Assembly: GCA_964017125.1 (NCBI GenBank) | Contig: OZ024915.1 | Span: 22,552,106-22,616,105 of the forward strand | Direction: 5' to 3' | DNA from: Flabesymbios commensalis | Taxonomy: Eukaryota; Annelida; Polychaeta; Terebellida; Flabelligeridae | Length of the DNA: 64,000 bases | Shown here: piece by piece, positions 28,271-39,651 of the stretch | How the letters are laid out: each line of letters starts with the position of its first letter | How positions within the stretch are numbered: the first letter of the stretch is position 1 | Position numbers and translations under genes: made by a program | The notes under the pieces: generated by a model | Told to the model about the DNA's origin: nothing | Databases searched by the model: none | What the model saw: the letters and a program-made list of their open reading frames with translations, nothing else

Positions 28271-28741
28271 GTGGGGTGGTGTTTGACAGGCTGAGCTTCC
28301 TCAGCGACAACTGCAGCAGCAAAATCTAGAACAATATTCATATATATTTGAAACTGATAAATTACTCGCTCAACTAAGCTTGTTAAATATATATTTTACT
28401 AGTGGGCCTAGTCATATGATACCAGCGACGTGTCAGACGGTTGTGAGATTTGAGGCCTCCTGGAACCCCAGAAATACTAGATGATGACGAATCCAGATCA
28501 TGATCATCCAATAAATTATTTATCCAACAACACTGATAGTCAAAAGGGGCAAAACGCCCACATGCTGGGGTTTTGTCGCACACCATAGTAGGCATTTTGC
28601 CCCATTGATAATTGTGGAAGTTTCTAAATGTTGTCACGTGACAATGTATACCTCTCACTGGAAACCATATTGCATTGGTAACCAACACTAGTAGCTTTAA
28701 GTGTTCCACGGTTACTATACCCAAAGTCACATTAAAAGTGA

Positions 28742-29117
28742 TTAACCAGGATCGCATGTTTTTCGCTGATTTCTTGGTCAATTGTCAACCGATTTTCATG
28801 AAATTTTGTAACAATCATATTTTAACAGAATCCTAATATCCCTGAAAATTTCGTAAAATTATATATCGTATTTTAAAAGTTAGACCATTTGACATGTAAT
28901 AAATTGAAATTACGACGTCCTTCTATAAACCCATTAGACTAATTCTAGAATTTTATTACATGTCAAATGGTATAACTTTTGAAATATTAAATATAATTTA
29001 GCGAAATTTTTACCGCTGTTAGGATTTGAATAGAATTTGAATGTCCTTTGCAAAATTTCAAGAAAATCGGTTCAGAATTGACGGAGAAATCGCCGAAAAT
29101 CATGCGATCCTGGTTAA
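28742..29117. mobile_element. Fold-back TTAA element (family P)
   Basis: TTAA 28742-28745 then CCAGGATCGCATG; the right end is CATGCGATCCTGG-TTAA 29114-29117. Much of the ~370 bp element is inverted on itself (TTTGACATGTAATAAA and inverse near the centre; AAAATTTCATGAAAATCGG type arms outside). Non-coding. The preceding stretch 28275-28741 has a 132-codon open frame on the - strand with no recognised domain; I do not call it a gene. Confidence 0.78.
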
Positions 29118-29221
29118 TTTGACGGCGAGTATAGTGGTTCTCGGTATTCCTTGGGCCTTGATAGACTATAATACTGATCGGATTTACTAATAAGGATAGT
29201 GTTACATTATGTACTTAGCTA

Positions 29222-29300
29222 CCCGACAAACACGATGCATTCCCCCAATGTTGGGTTAATGTTTGACCACCGTCTCCGACGCTGTCCCAACAATAACACA
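29222..29300. repeat. Family H palindrome, partial
   Basis: CCCGACAAACACGATGCATT and a CCCCAATGTTGGGTTAATG arm. The right half is eroded. Confidence 0.5.
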
Positions 29301-30068
29301 ACAATGGTTGAGTGTAACGGGTTTATTGGGATAGCATGTATGCACAACAATATTTTGTTCCAAATGGTTGGCGTTCTCAGTAGTTCATTCAAAATGTGGC
29401 AGCAGCTATTTAAGAAACACATGAGACTATAACACCACGTGAAATGACGTCATAATAGCGATGGGCATTTTGCCTCACCTGGGCATTTTTCCCCACCCCA
29501 CCCCACCCTACTTCCCATCGTGGCCTGACATGGTGACGATGAATGTAGACAAATGCACGGCTGTTTTTTGTCAGGTTTGATAACATTTCTATCACATACG
29601 AACGTGTCGCTTTTAATTATAGTCTACCTGTCATGCTGAAGAGAATGAACAAAATTAACAGTGCCAACAGTAGGCTAGCCTGTCAATAGAGAAGACACTG
29701 TGAGAGAGTGAACCCTAGCACCCGAAGGGTGGTGAGAGTGAGATAAAGGCAACGAAGCTTGTTTGAAAACTGTTTTTAGTAAGTATGCTAATTTATCACC
29801 CCCGCAATGACACGTGGTGAGTGACAACACTGTTGTGAGACGAGCGATGTCAGGTGACAGCACAGCAAACACACACTGTCGTGCTTGCTCGCTTTTACTA
29901 TATTATTCTCACTTGCTGTAAGCGCTGCCAGCGCTGTCCCAATGCTGGCCCAGCGCTGTGTGCATTGGACCGACACTCACACAGCGCTAGAGAAGACACT
30001 GTGTACAACCACACACTGTATTATATGCCACGCCAGGCTTTCTGGGTAGCTAACAGGCTTTCCTGGGT

Positions 30069-30174
30069 TGCTAACACGAAGCATTGACCCAATGTTCCCT
30101 TCATGTTGTGCCGGCGTCGAAGACGGCGGGCCAACAGTAGAACAACATTGGGTCAATGTCTCGTGTTCGCTGGG
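30069..30174. mobile_element. Family H palindromic element
   Basis: Starts GCTAACACGAAGCATTGACC, centre GCGTCGAAGACGGCGGGCC, ends GGTCAATGTCTCGTGTTCGC. Arms pair across the whole element. A diverged copy precedes it at 29862-29985. Confidence 0.65.
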
Positions 30175-30179
30175 GCTGT

Positions 30180-30560
30180 AGTTGTTATTGTTCGTTGGTA
30201 GATAGGTCAAAAGTCAATGTGTACTGATAAGGTCACACCAGGGTCATGCATGACGTCACCGAACTGACCTCATCCACTCACTTGTCAGCAGTGAAGGAGG
30301 AAGACCTGTATACATGTATAGGCCTACCATGGCGGACATTGTATGACAGAAAACACGATATTTAACCGTCTTTATCTGAGAATATAAATAGAAATCTTAA
30401 AATTTAAGCTTGTAGTGCAATGAAAAAAGTTCTTTTTAACAGACACATGGTGTTAGATATGTTCTCAGTTCAACGAATAAGACGTTATTGTCGTGGAATC
30501 GATCGACATTAAAAGACAGTAAACCCAACCACACTGAAATAGTAGAGAATGCATTCTTGT
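30180..30560 (+). repeat. Interspersed repeat Q, copy 1
   Basis: Shares blocks with 57720-58090: GACGTCACC, ATGGTGTTAGATATGTTC and ACAGTAAACCCAACCACA-like text in the same order. No coding signal. 30561-30690 also carries an AATAAT run and a small hairpin (GTCTCCACC / GGTGGAGAC). Confidence 0.5.
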
Positions 30561-30721
30561 TATTGCATTCTTGTTATTAGTAGAGAATGCATTCTCTACT
30601 ACTAATAATAATAATAAAAATAATATCAAAAATAGACAGCACTAAAACAATAAGTCTCCACCACATAGTGGGTGGAGACTTAATCAAATGACACTGAAAT
30701 CCATAACATAGTTTGTGATAG

Positions 30722-30835
30722 ATGCTCAGTTAATCAAAATGGTAATTTTCACACATCTTTATTTCTCATAAATAGTCATATTTTTCGTCATTTCCAGCCT
30801 AAATTGACGAAAAATACAATTGAAATAATTCAACA
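30722..30835. repeat. Family E-like hairpin fragment
   Basis: TATTTTTCGTCATTTCCAGC and TTGACGAAAAATAC form a shortened family E stem. 30836-31849 contains nothing I can name. Confidence 0.45.
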
Positions 30836-31849
30836 GGACAAGATATGTTATTGGTGTATAAGCAGACCTGTGGCTTCTCCACAGGTCAACTCGGATAGAT
30901 CGTGAACTGATTGCAAACAATATTTGTTTTTTATCCAAGCTGTCCAGAAAAGTATCCGCAGACCTTTGTCGCCAACATCATATGTAGTATTCACAGCTGG
31001 GGCTGTTGGAAAGTGAGTTTAGAATTGTCCCGTTGTCAAATATTATTTTAAAGGCTCATACTCAGGTTGAAAAGTCTCGAAGTTTAAAATTGTGTTATAT
31101 AGGCTTATATCATTGTAAATCTATATTATATTTCTCCACCTCTACTTGAAGGAGATATATGTACCCGATAAGCGTGTATTTCGGAATGTTCATACAATTA
31201 TTAACAACCATCTCTTTATTATAATGGCTTTGACCAAGCCGCTGAAGGTCTAGATGGAGGGTCTGATGTTGCTTTGTTTTTTTCTTTGAAAGGATCGACA
31301 CTGAGGAAAATCCCTTCCTTTTTGTCACTACACCAGCCACGAACATCCCATGAATATTACCTGTGTATTTTGGCAATGTTCACGATGTCCCGCAAAGATG
31401 TAAAACATGTCAATTGGTCGAGTTTAGGTGTGTTGAACCTTCGTGTTTGAAAATGTGTAACCCGATGGGAAAACGCCGTTAAGGTTGGACGTTGTTTCAA
31501 GGTTGGACCACCGTATGCAAAGCTATGTGGATATAGCCCCTTTATCTTTTATAAATAATGGATTTATCAGATGATGTTTACTGCAGGGGTCAGCTATAGG
31601 GTTGAGTAGGATTGTCTTGGTCTTGTTTGTTATTATTAAAAAGAGAAGGCATTGCACAGCAATGGGGAGGCGCTGAAGAACAACATATTCATTGAAGGGC
31701 GATGGAAAACACATCAAATACCAAAAGAGAAGCCTTAAAAGATGACTGTGAAGCACTACAATGAAGGAATGCACAGAAAGTGGCTCTGCACCAAATTCAC
31801 ACGTGGATACACTGGCTTCTACATTAACCCGACGAGGCTGCATAAACGT

Positions 31850-31985
31850 GATCGTCTAAGGGGGGAAACAATGACATTTCACTGAAAATCCCACACAAAG
31901 TTAGCGGGGTTCGAACCTGGGACGCATGCATAACTGACGAGGTAGTCAGGCGCTCTACCAATGAGCCACTTCACCATTTCTCAGG
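31850..31985 (-). mobile_element. tRNA-derived SINE head
   Basis: On the - strand AGTGGCTCATTGGTAGAGCG (A box region) begins at 31970, and GGTTCGAACCCCGC (B box) lies at 31904-31917. An anticodon-like stem CTGAC / GTCAG with a six-base loop lies between them. Spacing is tRNA-like but the anticodon loop is short and no CCA follows; instead a unique tail runs on (TTTGTGTGGGATTTTCAGTG). So it reads as a SINE or tRNA pseudogene, not a working tRNA. Confidence 0.72.
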
Positions 31986-32280
31986 CACTAAAAGGAGAGA
32001 CTTTTAAAGGGTGATAAAGAGGCGTAAAAGGGCGACGGGGATGCATTTAAGGGTCACAGTGTACTATTTTTTTTTAATTTTATCTATTTAAATGTAAAAA
32101 TAGAGATTTTCCTCTGTCTTTCATCATGATGTAACATAAAAATCAACATTAAATATATTCCATTCCATATTTTTATTTATTTGTGGCGAACGGAAACCTC
32201 TTCATGTGAAAGGTAACAATGTAACAATAAAACATCGGCCCATTCTCATTTGCTTGAAGTTGGAATCGCTACTTTACTTA

Positions 32281-32481
32281 AAGCGCTTAATTAAATAACT
32301 CAATTTTCACTCACTTGAAGTTGTGTCTCGCTAACGGGACCCACAACTTGAAGTGGTTAAAAATTACTCACATATGTTTATTTGAGACCAAACATTGGCA
32401 GATCTTGAGGTTTAAACACTTATTTTATTCGCAGTAACTGTGATTTGATTGCCTAGTAAAACAAATAGGTGTGATTAGAAG
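32281..32481. mobile_element. Family C miniature element with hairpin
   Basis: Hairpin CACTCACTTGAAGTTGTG / CACAACTTGAAGTGGTT at 32310-32362, then the family C right half (GTTTAAACACTTATTTTA, a near-empty TTAA site), ending in GTGTGATTAG. It abuts the next family A copy. Confidence 0.68.
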
Positions 32482-32719
32482 TTTGACCGCCAAATTATTC
32501 AATTTGAATTTTCACCCACTTGAAGTTGTGTCTCGCTGATGCGATCCACAACTTCAAGTGAGTGAAAATTGTTCAGATTTGACAAAATGGAGGTCAACTG
32601 TTTTCAAATATTGCTGATTAATGTCACATTTTATCTTAAATATGTTTAGAAGGTGGTACTTAATGTGCTAATAAAAAATGAAAACCCGAATATATGCGGC
32701 ACCGGTGGTAAAGGGTTGA
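32478..32719. mobile_element. Family A miniature transposon with hairpin
   Basis: TTTGACCGCCAAATTATTC to CACCGGTGGTAAAGGG, right flank TTGA. Hairpin CCCACTTGAAGTTGTGTC / CACAACTTCAAGTGAG at 32515-32572. A family E-like fragment follows to about 32890. 32890-33770 shows nothing else. Confidence 0.78.
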
Positions 32720-33773
32720 GGCAATTTCCAGCTTCAAAAGATGATAAAAATGAATGAGAAAATTCCAGAATTGACTTTTGATGAACTAAGCATCTCCTGC
32801 ATCATATTTCACCAATTTCAGTTGAATTTGTTCAGTTTAAAACTTTACTGCTTAAAATGTACCGGAATGTACATGATGACATGTATATGCAGGCCTAGTA
32901 TGACAACAGTAAACCAATAATACGTGGACTGGGCTTGCAAAGTGGGAGAGGGTGTTTTCAGCATCGGGCTGGGAAATTTTCTGGTGAGTGGATCTATATT
33001 TGTTATGAAAAGTCAAGTTTAAGAGGAGAAAAAACGATGTTTGTATATGATTTCAAATTTGTACATTTTAATTATCCCCAAGGTATCATCAGTACATAAA
33101 TATACCATCATTACACACTGCTGTATGCACATGTTGCAGTGTGACAAATGTTCATAATCAATTATAGAAAACAAACAGCTCAAAGCATTCAAACACAACC
33201 AAATCTGTACCTATGAAAGAAAGGGTCGTCTGTGACACGCACACAGTCACACTGATGACCCTTTCATTGTAAGGTAACAACGTAACATTGGCCCATATTC
33301 AATGGAAATTAGCACACATTAAATATTTGCGATTTAGTGGGGACTCATTTTTGAAATTAATGAATATTTTTTTAAAACAATAGTTTGACAGCATTATAAT
33401 CGTTGGCCACTGCATGCCTGAACATTTGAGTAAAATAAATATCATATCTTATTAGATAATTAATACACAGTTCACAACCACAGACCACCACTTTTTGGCT
33501 ATAAATTGAACTTAGTCTCATTAATTTTAATGATGCCTCAATTAAGGTCGGGCATGTGAGGTTTCAACCTGTTCAATACTGTGGTGTTTTATGGTATTTT
33601 CCCTTTCAATTGACAATCTATCACAGTTTGTTTTCACAACAGTTACTGTAAGACATATTCAATTCAAATTACTATCAATGCTTGATGACAAAAATATATT
33701 CCATGACAGTAGAGAAATGATGAAGGGATCACATCTTACAATTGCCTTCGGTCACACTACTGTGTACTGCAGT

Positions 33774-33837
33774 GCAAAGCCAAAAGGCAGTAACTGCTTA
33801 CTTTCCAAGTAAGCAGTTACTGCCTTTTAGCTTTGCA
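33774..33837. repeat. Long near-perfect hairpin
   Basis: GCAAAGCCAAAAGGCAGTAA with TTACTGCCTTTTAGCTTTGC. The stem is about 28 bp with one mismatch and the loop is CTTTCCAA. Related to 23352-23431. Confidence 0.8.
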
Positions 33838-34074
33838 ATGTGGAACACTTGGTGAGCAAGTGGTACTAGATGGTGGTTCACTAACAAACAATGATGGCTT
33901 AACATTAGCTTACCGCAGTCATCCTCAATTCACGTAGATTTGACATATAACAAGAGTTAGGATAATAGCACAATCTTACAATTCAGCAATCTAGGTTATC
34001 TGCATCAGAAGAAGAAAACATGAAAAAAGCAAGAGCTCAATGTCGGATAATGTCTTACAACTAACATATCAATT

Positions 34075-34388
34075 CAATCTAAATTTTCACTCACTTGAAG
34101 TTGTGAATCGCTACCCTTCAAGTGACCGATATTTAAATCCTAACATATATCAGTGTTTCAAGAATGAACGCCCTTAGAACACTGATGTCGACTACAGCAG
34201 ACATTCTGTGTTTATACTAGACCTGTATAATCAGTTGTTAAAAGTAAAATATACTTTCAATCTTGAAACACTGATATATGTTGAGACTCTAATTTCGCAA
34301 ATCAGCAAATTTCAGTTACTTGAAGTTGTGTATCGCAGTAGCGAGACACAACTTCAAGAGACTGAAAATTTAGATTGAATATATCTGA
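34075..34388. mobile_element. Family D miniature element plus a broken partner
   Basis: A full copy runs from about 34166 (CCCTTAGAACACTGATGTC) to 34388, with hairpin CAGTTACTTGAAGTTGTG / CACAACTTCAAGAGACTG at 34312-34370. At 34075-34165 a partial hairpin copy sits in the opposite order. Confidence 0.65.
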
Positions 34389-34399
34389 ACCACCATTTG

Positions 34400-34530
34400 A
34401 TCCATATGGGTTACATAGGTGGATTCTGAGACTTGAGCACAAGTTGGATTAATGTTGGCCAGCTTCACAGACATTGGCCCACCTTCAAAAAACACAGGCT
34501 CAACATTTGATATTTGCTGGGTAATTCTAC
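34400..34530. repeat. Family H palindrome, degraded
   Basis: AAGTTGGATTAATGTTGGCC to CATTTGATATTTGCTGGG. The left end is eroded. 34531-35160 shows no supported feature. Confidence 0.45.
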
Positions 34531-35159
34531 GAACGACGATAAGTTAGCAGATGATCACTAACAAGCAGCAAATAACATGTGAAAGCAACAGCATGAGAAC
34601 TCAAAAATGAATTGGAAGCAATTTTAATATATTGTTTATGTCCATCACACCACAGAAAAAGACATTGTGACACCGTTAATTAGCAGAGATATTTTTAGCG
34701 TTCGAAGCTAAATGAAGATTTTGGACATAGTTTTTCAAGTTTAAAGACTTGGCAAAAATATTTACCAGATATCACCAGTCAGCGATACATCACATAAAAA
34801 TAGTTTTCAAAACATTTCAACACTGTCTTTTTAAACTTCATGCTGTTCGATGCAATTTAATTGTTTGGTAAATATCGTACTACATGTGTAATGTAAATTA
34901 AGTCTCACCTAACAATGTACATAATTAAAAATATTTATGGAGAAGATGTGTCTGCTCAAAAAATATGTTATCATTATTGTATAAACAAGAGTTTGAAGAG
35001 AAAAAACTTAACAGTCAAATAATTATTAAAAATTATCCAGTGGTCAACATTCAATTAATTCATGCAACATTGGATTTAACAAACTATAATACCATGATAA
35101 ATCGTAATAAATGTAAATCAATATTAAAGAACAACATATTACAGTGAAGTATGTTATTT

Positions 35160-35878
35160 CAAACCCAAAACAAATTAAAGCGCCTCCATGGGATGACATC
35201 AATTTTCTTTTTTAATTTTGTACTGAAGTAGTGCATCCCACAGATCATGTTTTTTTTCAGAATTTAAAAAAATATTTTTTACCATATTTCTATGAATCCA
35301 GGAAAAACCTAAACAAAATTTTTGTACAACTAGACATCTGCTAAAGGACGTTTGAATGTTCCTACAACATTGGGCCACATGTTGATGCCATCGGCCCAGC
35401 GTTGAACAGACAATCAGGGGTGGGAGTGGAAAATATTCCAAGACTGATTCCAAGACCGAAAAGAATAATGTCTACTAGAATTGCCTGTACTGAATTTTTT
35501 CAGAGGACGAAAATCTGTCTTAGACGTAAATTTCCCACCCCTTGACAATCAGTGCTATGGGGGAGCCCCCCTGATCAACTTGTTCCCTGACCAATTAAGG
35601 GCGGCAGCTTTGATGTAGCCAGATGGGTACTTTGATCATGCCGTCTGAGATGGTCAGTATTTGTGGTCTTATGTTTTATATTATGTTTACATGACAATAT
35701 ACGTCTTGGAAATAGAGCTAGTTTTGTCTTTTTCAGTGCTTTAACATTGTTTTTTTTTTATATATTTCTAATTTTTATTCAAGATCTGTAGGCTATATAG
35801 CTTCATATAAATTAAATTTTCAAAGTTGACAAAATTGAAAACTCTTATCCCACGGAGTTCCTTTAACATAAGACAAAA
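35160..35878 (-). repeat. Family J interspersed element, reverse copy
   Basis: Ends TTAAAGCGCCTCCATGGGAT and ATCCCACGGAGTTCCTTTAA form a terminal inverted repeat with TTAA outside. The interior matches 5275-5786 on the opposite strand (ATTGTCATGTAAAC, CATCTCAGAC). A degraded family H palindrome lies inside at 35338-35410. 35879-36970 is AT-rich with nothing recognised. Confidence 0.65.
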
Positions 35879-36973
35879 CTTATTCTGTGTTATTCATTAA
35901 TTTGAAGCAATATGCTGATACAATTCAAACATCAAGTAAAGCTAATTTTGAAATTCTAATTGTCTTTATGACAGTTTTCGGATTAATTTTTATTGTGACA
36001 AAATTCTCACATGGCAGTAATGTTGCTAGAAAGTAATGTGATGAGCGAGAGAAATGAATGAACAATGACTAATTTATAAAAACTATTCATGTTCTGGTAG
36101 AAAAACTAATATATTATAGTAACTGACATAAACAAAATAGAAATCTCTAGTAAATTAAAGTTACTATCAATTTGTATTTGATGCTCATTATCTACAGATA
36201 ATTAGTAACCACAATAAGTGTTGTATCATAGTAATTATTTACTGCAAAAAAATAAAATAACAATGTAGACAAATTCCCCAGAATTACCCTTTCTTAGTTT
36301 CAAAAGCATTGTTCCAATGCAACTATTCAATAGTTAACACAATGTTCACCTTAAAATAATCAACTATTTTTAAGTGAAAATCTGTCCTCAATCAGTAGAC
36401 ATTTAATTGCAAATGTTAGGTGTCATACTTTAGATAATTTCAAATTTCAATTTCAAAGTTAAAGGTTGAAAAAATAATCTTTCTAAAGTTATTTTTGATG
36501 ACACACCCCAAAATCAGGCAGAAGTCGGCAATTATAAAGTATGTGAAAACAAAAGGTTTTTTATCAATAATAATGTCTCATTATTACAAATTTAAATAAT
36601 TTAGGTTGACACTTTTTTTTAGAATGTAAATCGACCCCTAGGAACTAAATTGTCCTTCAGTTCCAAGGAAATACTAGTGCAAAAACATAATCCAACTTGA
36701 TTTGAGTTATTACTTCCAGGACTGAATATCGCCCCGCTCTACTAGTCCTCTGTAAATGTGTTTTCATAAGAGAAAATAACAATTCGCAATGTGAAATAAC
36801 CTACCATTCTGTCCAGTTGACAACATCATCATAAAATAATGGGATATCTTTCACAACTCACTAATATTCAAATAATCTTGACTTAGATTGCAACAAGTTA
36901 TTTATAATTTCTGATCATCTGCCACAATAAAAAGTAATCCGTGTTTCCATGAGTGACTTGGATAAGGACATAC

Positions 36974-37049
36974 CGTCGCCTCGGAGCTAAAGGATCCTAT
37001 CTGCCACTCTAACGAGTGTCAGATAGGATCCTTTAGCTCCGAGGCGACG
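36974..37049. repeat. Long hairpin, ~34-bp stem
   Basis: CGTCGCCTCGGAGCTAAAGG and its exact complement surround a loop of about six bases. One mismatch is seen near the apex (CTGCCACT against AGTGTCAG). Not part of a family seen with TTAA ends. Confidence 0.85.
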
Positions 37050-37068
37050 ATACTATTACTATCAAATT

Positions 37069-37464
37069 TCAACCCTTACAACGCTAAAATATTTTCATAT
37101 AAACTATGGAGATCAAATGATAATGCTAGTTAGCTCTTTCCATGTCATTTTAATACCTTCATGTATGTTATGGGAATTGAACGAAAACCCTTTGTTCTCT
37201 TTGCTTATATAAAATATTCCAGCACTTTAACCCTTACAGCTCGGGGATAGACTTTAGTCATCAGAATCTGATGTTTGTAGACCACGACTAAAGTCTATCC
37301 CCGCGTTGTAAGAGAAAACATATTTCTAATGGCTGCAGACCCATAACATAGGTATTCAAATGAATCAGAAAGAGCTAACTAAGACATTTATGATGATTTT
37401 AAATTGAAGAAGACCCTTTGACCTCCATAGTTTATGCAAAAATTGTCAGCGATTCTAGGGTTAA
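37069..37464. mobile_element. Two family B elements in tandem
   Basis: The first (37069-37230) lacks the hairpin. The second (37227-37464) has GCTCGGGGATAGACTTTAG / CTAAAGTCTATCCCCGCG at 37241-37306. They share TTAA 37227-37230. Confidence 0.75.
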
Positions 37465-37635
37465 GCCTGGAATTGGCAACACAATTTGCAGCTTCAAGGG
37501 AAAAATTGACATCTTCCAAATTGAATTTTCTGAATACCTGAGCATCGACCACTCACTTTTCTGTCAATTTCATTGGAATTTCAATTGATTTGAAAACAGC
37601 GCGTATATATACGGGCTTAGCAGCATAAAGGTTAA
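37461..37635. repeat. Family E element sharing TTAA with the preceding family B
   Basis: Starts TTAAGCCTGGAATTGGCAAC and ends GCAGCATAAAGG-TTAA 37632-37635. One hairpin arm is mostly lost. Confidence 0.6.
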
Positions 37636-37761
37636 TCTGTTAAATCAATAGCACAGGACAGGATAATAATGACTTACACAGCTAAGGGTACACAAGGTAA
37701 ATCGGACTGACACTGAACCTACGTTTGGCCAATAAAGTAGAGTGTAGTGTGTGATAGAATA

Positions 37762-37792
37762 CCTTTGACCGCCAAATTATTTATTTAACTTC
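37762..37792. repeat. Family A end fragment
   Basis: CTTTGACCGCCAAATTATTT matches one family A end and then stops. Confidence 0.45.
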
Positions 37793-37897
37793 GAAAAAAT
37801 AACAAATCCCAACCCTTGTCCTGCAAGGACTATATGATAAACATTTTGAATGAGCAAATTCATTTTCAACAAAAGATCTGATAAAATATGATATTGT

Positions 37898-38170
37898 AGA
37901 TAACCCTCGTGCTGCTGAGTCTATTTTTCGTTCATTCGAAGCTGGAATTGTTGACACAATTTCCAGCCACAAATGACGAGAAATATTTATATAATTAATT
38001 TACAATATGGAGTTACCAGGGTACTGGATTAACTGAGCATTTAACAAAAAATATTTGATCAAATTTATTGATATTTCTACCGATTTAAAACCGTTTATAT
38101 ATAGTAAAAATCATTCTTTCATTTGAATCTGGAAATTGTGTCAACAAGTTTTGTAAGAAAAACAGTTAAA
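37898..38170. repeat. Family E element with partial second copy
   Basis: TAACCCTCGTGCTGCTGAG, hairpin TCGTTCATTCGAAGCTGG / CCAGCCACAAATGACGA at 37927-37982, then a second arm near 38114 (TCATTTGAATCTGGAAATTG). Confidence 0.55.
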
Positions 38171-38280
38171 CACAATCTGGCGGTTGATGTGAATACGTGT
38201 CATCTGACACATTTTAAATCAATTTAACCCTTTGAGTGCTAAACACATCTATAGTCATTTTCAGCTTTTTTAATTGTCTT

Positions 38281-38520
38281 TTAACCCTTTATTCGCCGGT
38301 GACGCATATATTCTGGTTTTCAATTTTTATTAGCACTTTAAGTACCACATTTAAAATATGTTAAAGATAAAATGTGACATCAACCTGCAAGATTTGAAAA
38401 GACTTCCACTTTGTCAAATCTGAATAATTTTCACTCACTTGAAGTTGTGGATCGCGTCAGCGAGACACAACTTCAAGTGGGTGAAAATTCAAATTGAATA
38501 ATTTGGCGGTCAAAGGGTTA
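38281..38520. mobile_element. Family A miniature transposon with hairpin
   Basis: TTAA 38281-38284, CCCTTTATTCGCCGG to GGCGGTCAAAGGG-TTA. Hairpin CTCACTTGAAGTTGTGG / CACAACTTCAAGTGGG at 38435-38491. It abuts family E on the right. Confidence 0.82.
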
Positions 38521-38747
38521 CCCTTGTGAAGCGGGAACCGTATAAATTAAATACGGTTTCAAACAAAATTCAGACTAAATAAAATATCACTAAAATTAGT
38601 AACATATCTAATTGTAGATTCTCAGTTAGTAAAATAATTCTGTTTTTTTCATTTATTTGAAGCAGATTAAGCTGGAAATTGCGTTAGTAATTCCAGCTTC
38701 AAGATAATAAAAAATACTCACAAAAAATTCAGCAGTAGGAGGGTTAA
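38517..38747. mobile_element. Family E miniature transposon with hairpin
   Basis: TTAC-CCTTGTGAAGCGGG to GCAGTAGGAGGG-TTAA 38744-38747. Hairpin AAGCTGGAAATTGCG / TAGTAATTCCAGCTT at 38668-38702. Confidence 0.72.
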
Positions 38748-38814
38748 AATATAATTTGGAGGAGAAATAGGAATCCGCTAGATTGATCTATTTTTTTATT
38801 CCAATTGTAGACAA

Positions 38815-38880
38815 GTAATTTTTACCCTCTTGAGGATGTGGGTCACGCCAGCGAGACATAACTTCAAGTGGGTGAAAAAA
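38815..38880. repeat. Hairpin of the A/C/D type
   Basis: TTTTTACCCTCTTGAGGATG, GGTCACGCCAGCGAGAC, ACTTCAAGTGGGTGAAAAA. Pairing is partly decayed. Confidence 0.55.
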
Positions 38881-39036
38881 AACAACTAACTTTTAAGGGA
38901 ATAACTAAAAGCTTTTAAAGGGTTAGTTCAATAAAACCACCTATAAAAATAACGAGGCTCTAAGCTTCGATATAATATATGACAACCAAGGAATTGTATA
39001 AAATCGGAAAATTTTCATGAATAAAAACATGCTTTT

Positions 39037-39250
39037 AAAACCCTTTAGCCGCCAAATTATTCAATTTGAATTTTCAGCCACTTGAAGTTGTGGATCGCGT
39101 CAGCAGATTTGACAAAATGGAAGTAAAATTGATTCAAATCTTGCTGATTTAATGTCACATTTTATCTTTAACATGTTAAAAATGTGTTACTTAATGTGGT
39201 AATAAAAAAATGATAAGCCGAATCTATTCTGAACCGGCGCTTATGGGGTT
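39037..39250. repeat. Family A element that has lost one hairpin arm
   Basis: TTAAAA then CCCTTTAGCCGCCAAATT to the right end GAACCGGCGCTTATGGGG. The left arm CCACTTGAAGTTGTGGATCG and apex GCGTCAGC are present, but the sequence then jumps directly to AGATTTGACAAAATGG; the right arm is missing. Confidence 0.7.
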
Positions 39251-39651
39251 GGATTTGGAGGGTAGGTAAATGGTCAAGTCAATGTAAGTGATAACAGAAA
39301 ACAAAGTACATTGTACACATAATATATTCTACAGCCTACCATGCCTATGGTTAACAAAGCAAATGATAGTATCTTGGGTATCACATAATGTAACTAAATG
39401 GAAGGCTGATTATGGACCCGTTTAGCGACTGTGGACACCTGACGATCATTTCTGTCATGAGGTACGTTACAAATCATTGGTACATAATCAATATATATAT
39501 ATATATATTATATGGGTATTTGTGAGGGCACTAAATTAGGATGGACTTCAAATAATATTAAAGCAGTGATTTTGTTACAAAACATTTTTTTGTCTAGTAA
39601 ATCTTTACCTCGTGATTTTCATTCATTGAACTTGTAGTTAATCTTCTATTC

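Noticed and set aside
28383-28781. 132-codon open frame on the - strand
   Set aside because: No recognisable domain, no splice context, and it runs into the fold-back element; not supported as a gene.
31900-31972. Functional tRNA gene
   Set aside because: The anticodon loop is one base short and a SINE-like tail follows, so I call it a SINE head.
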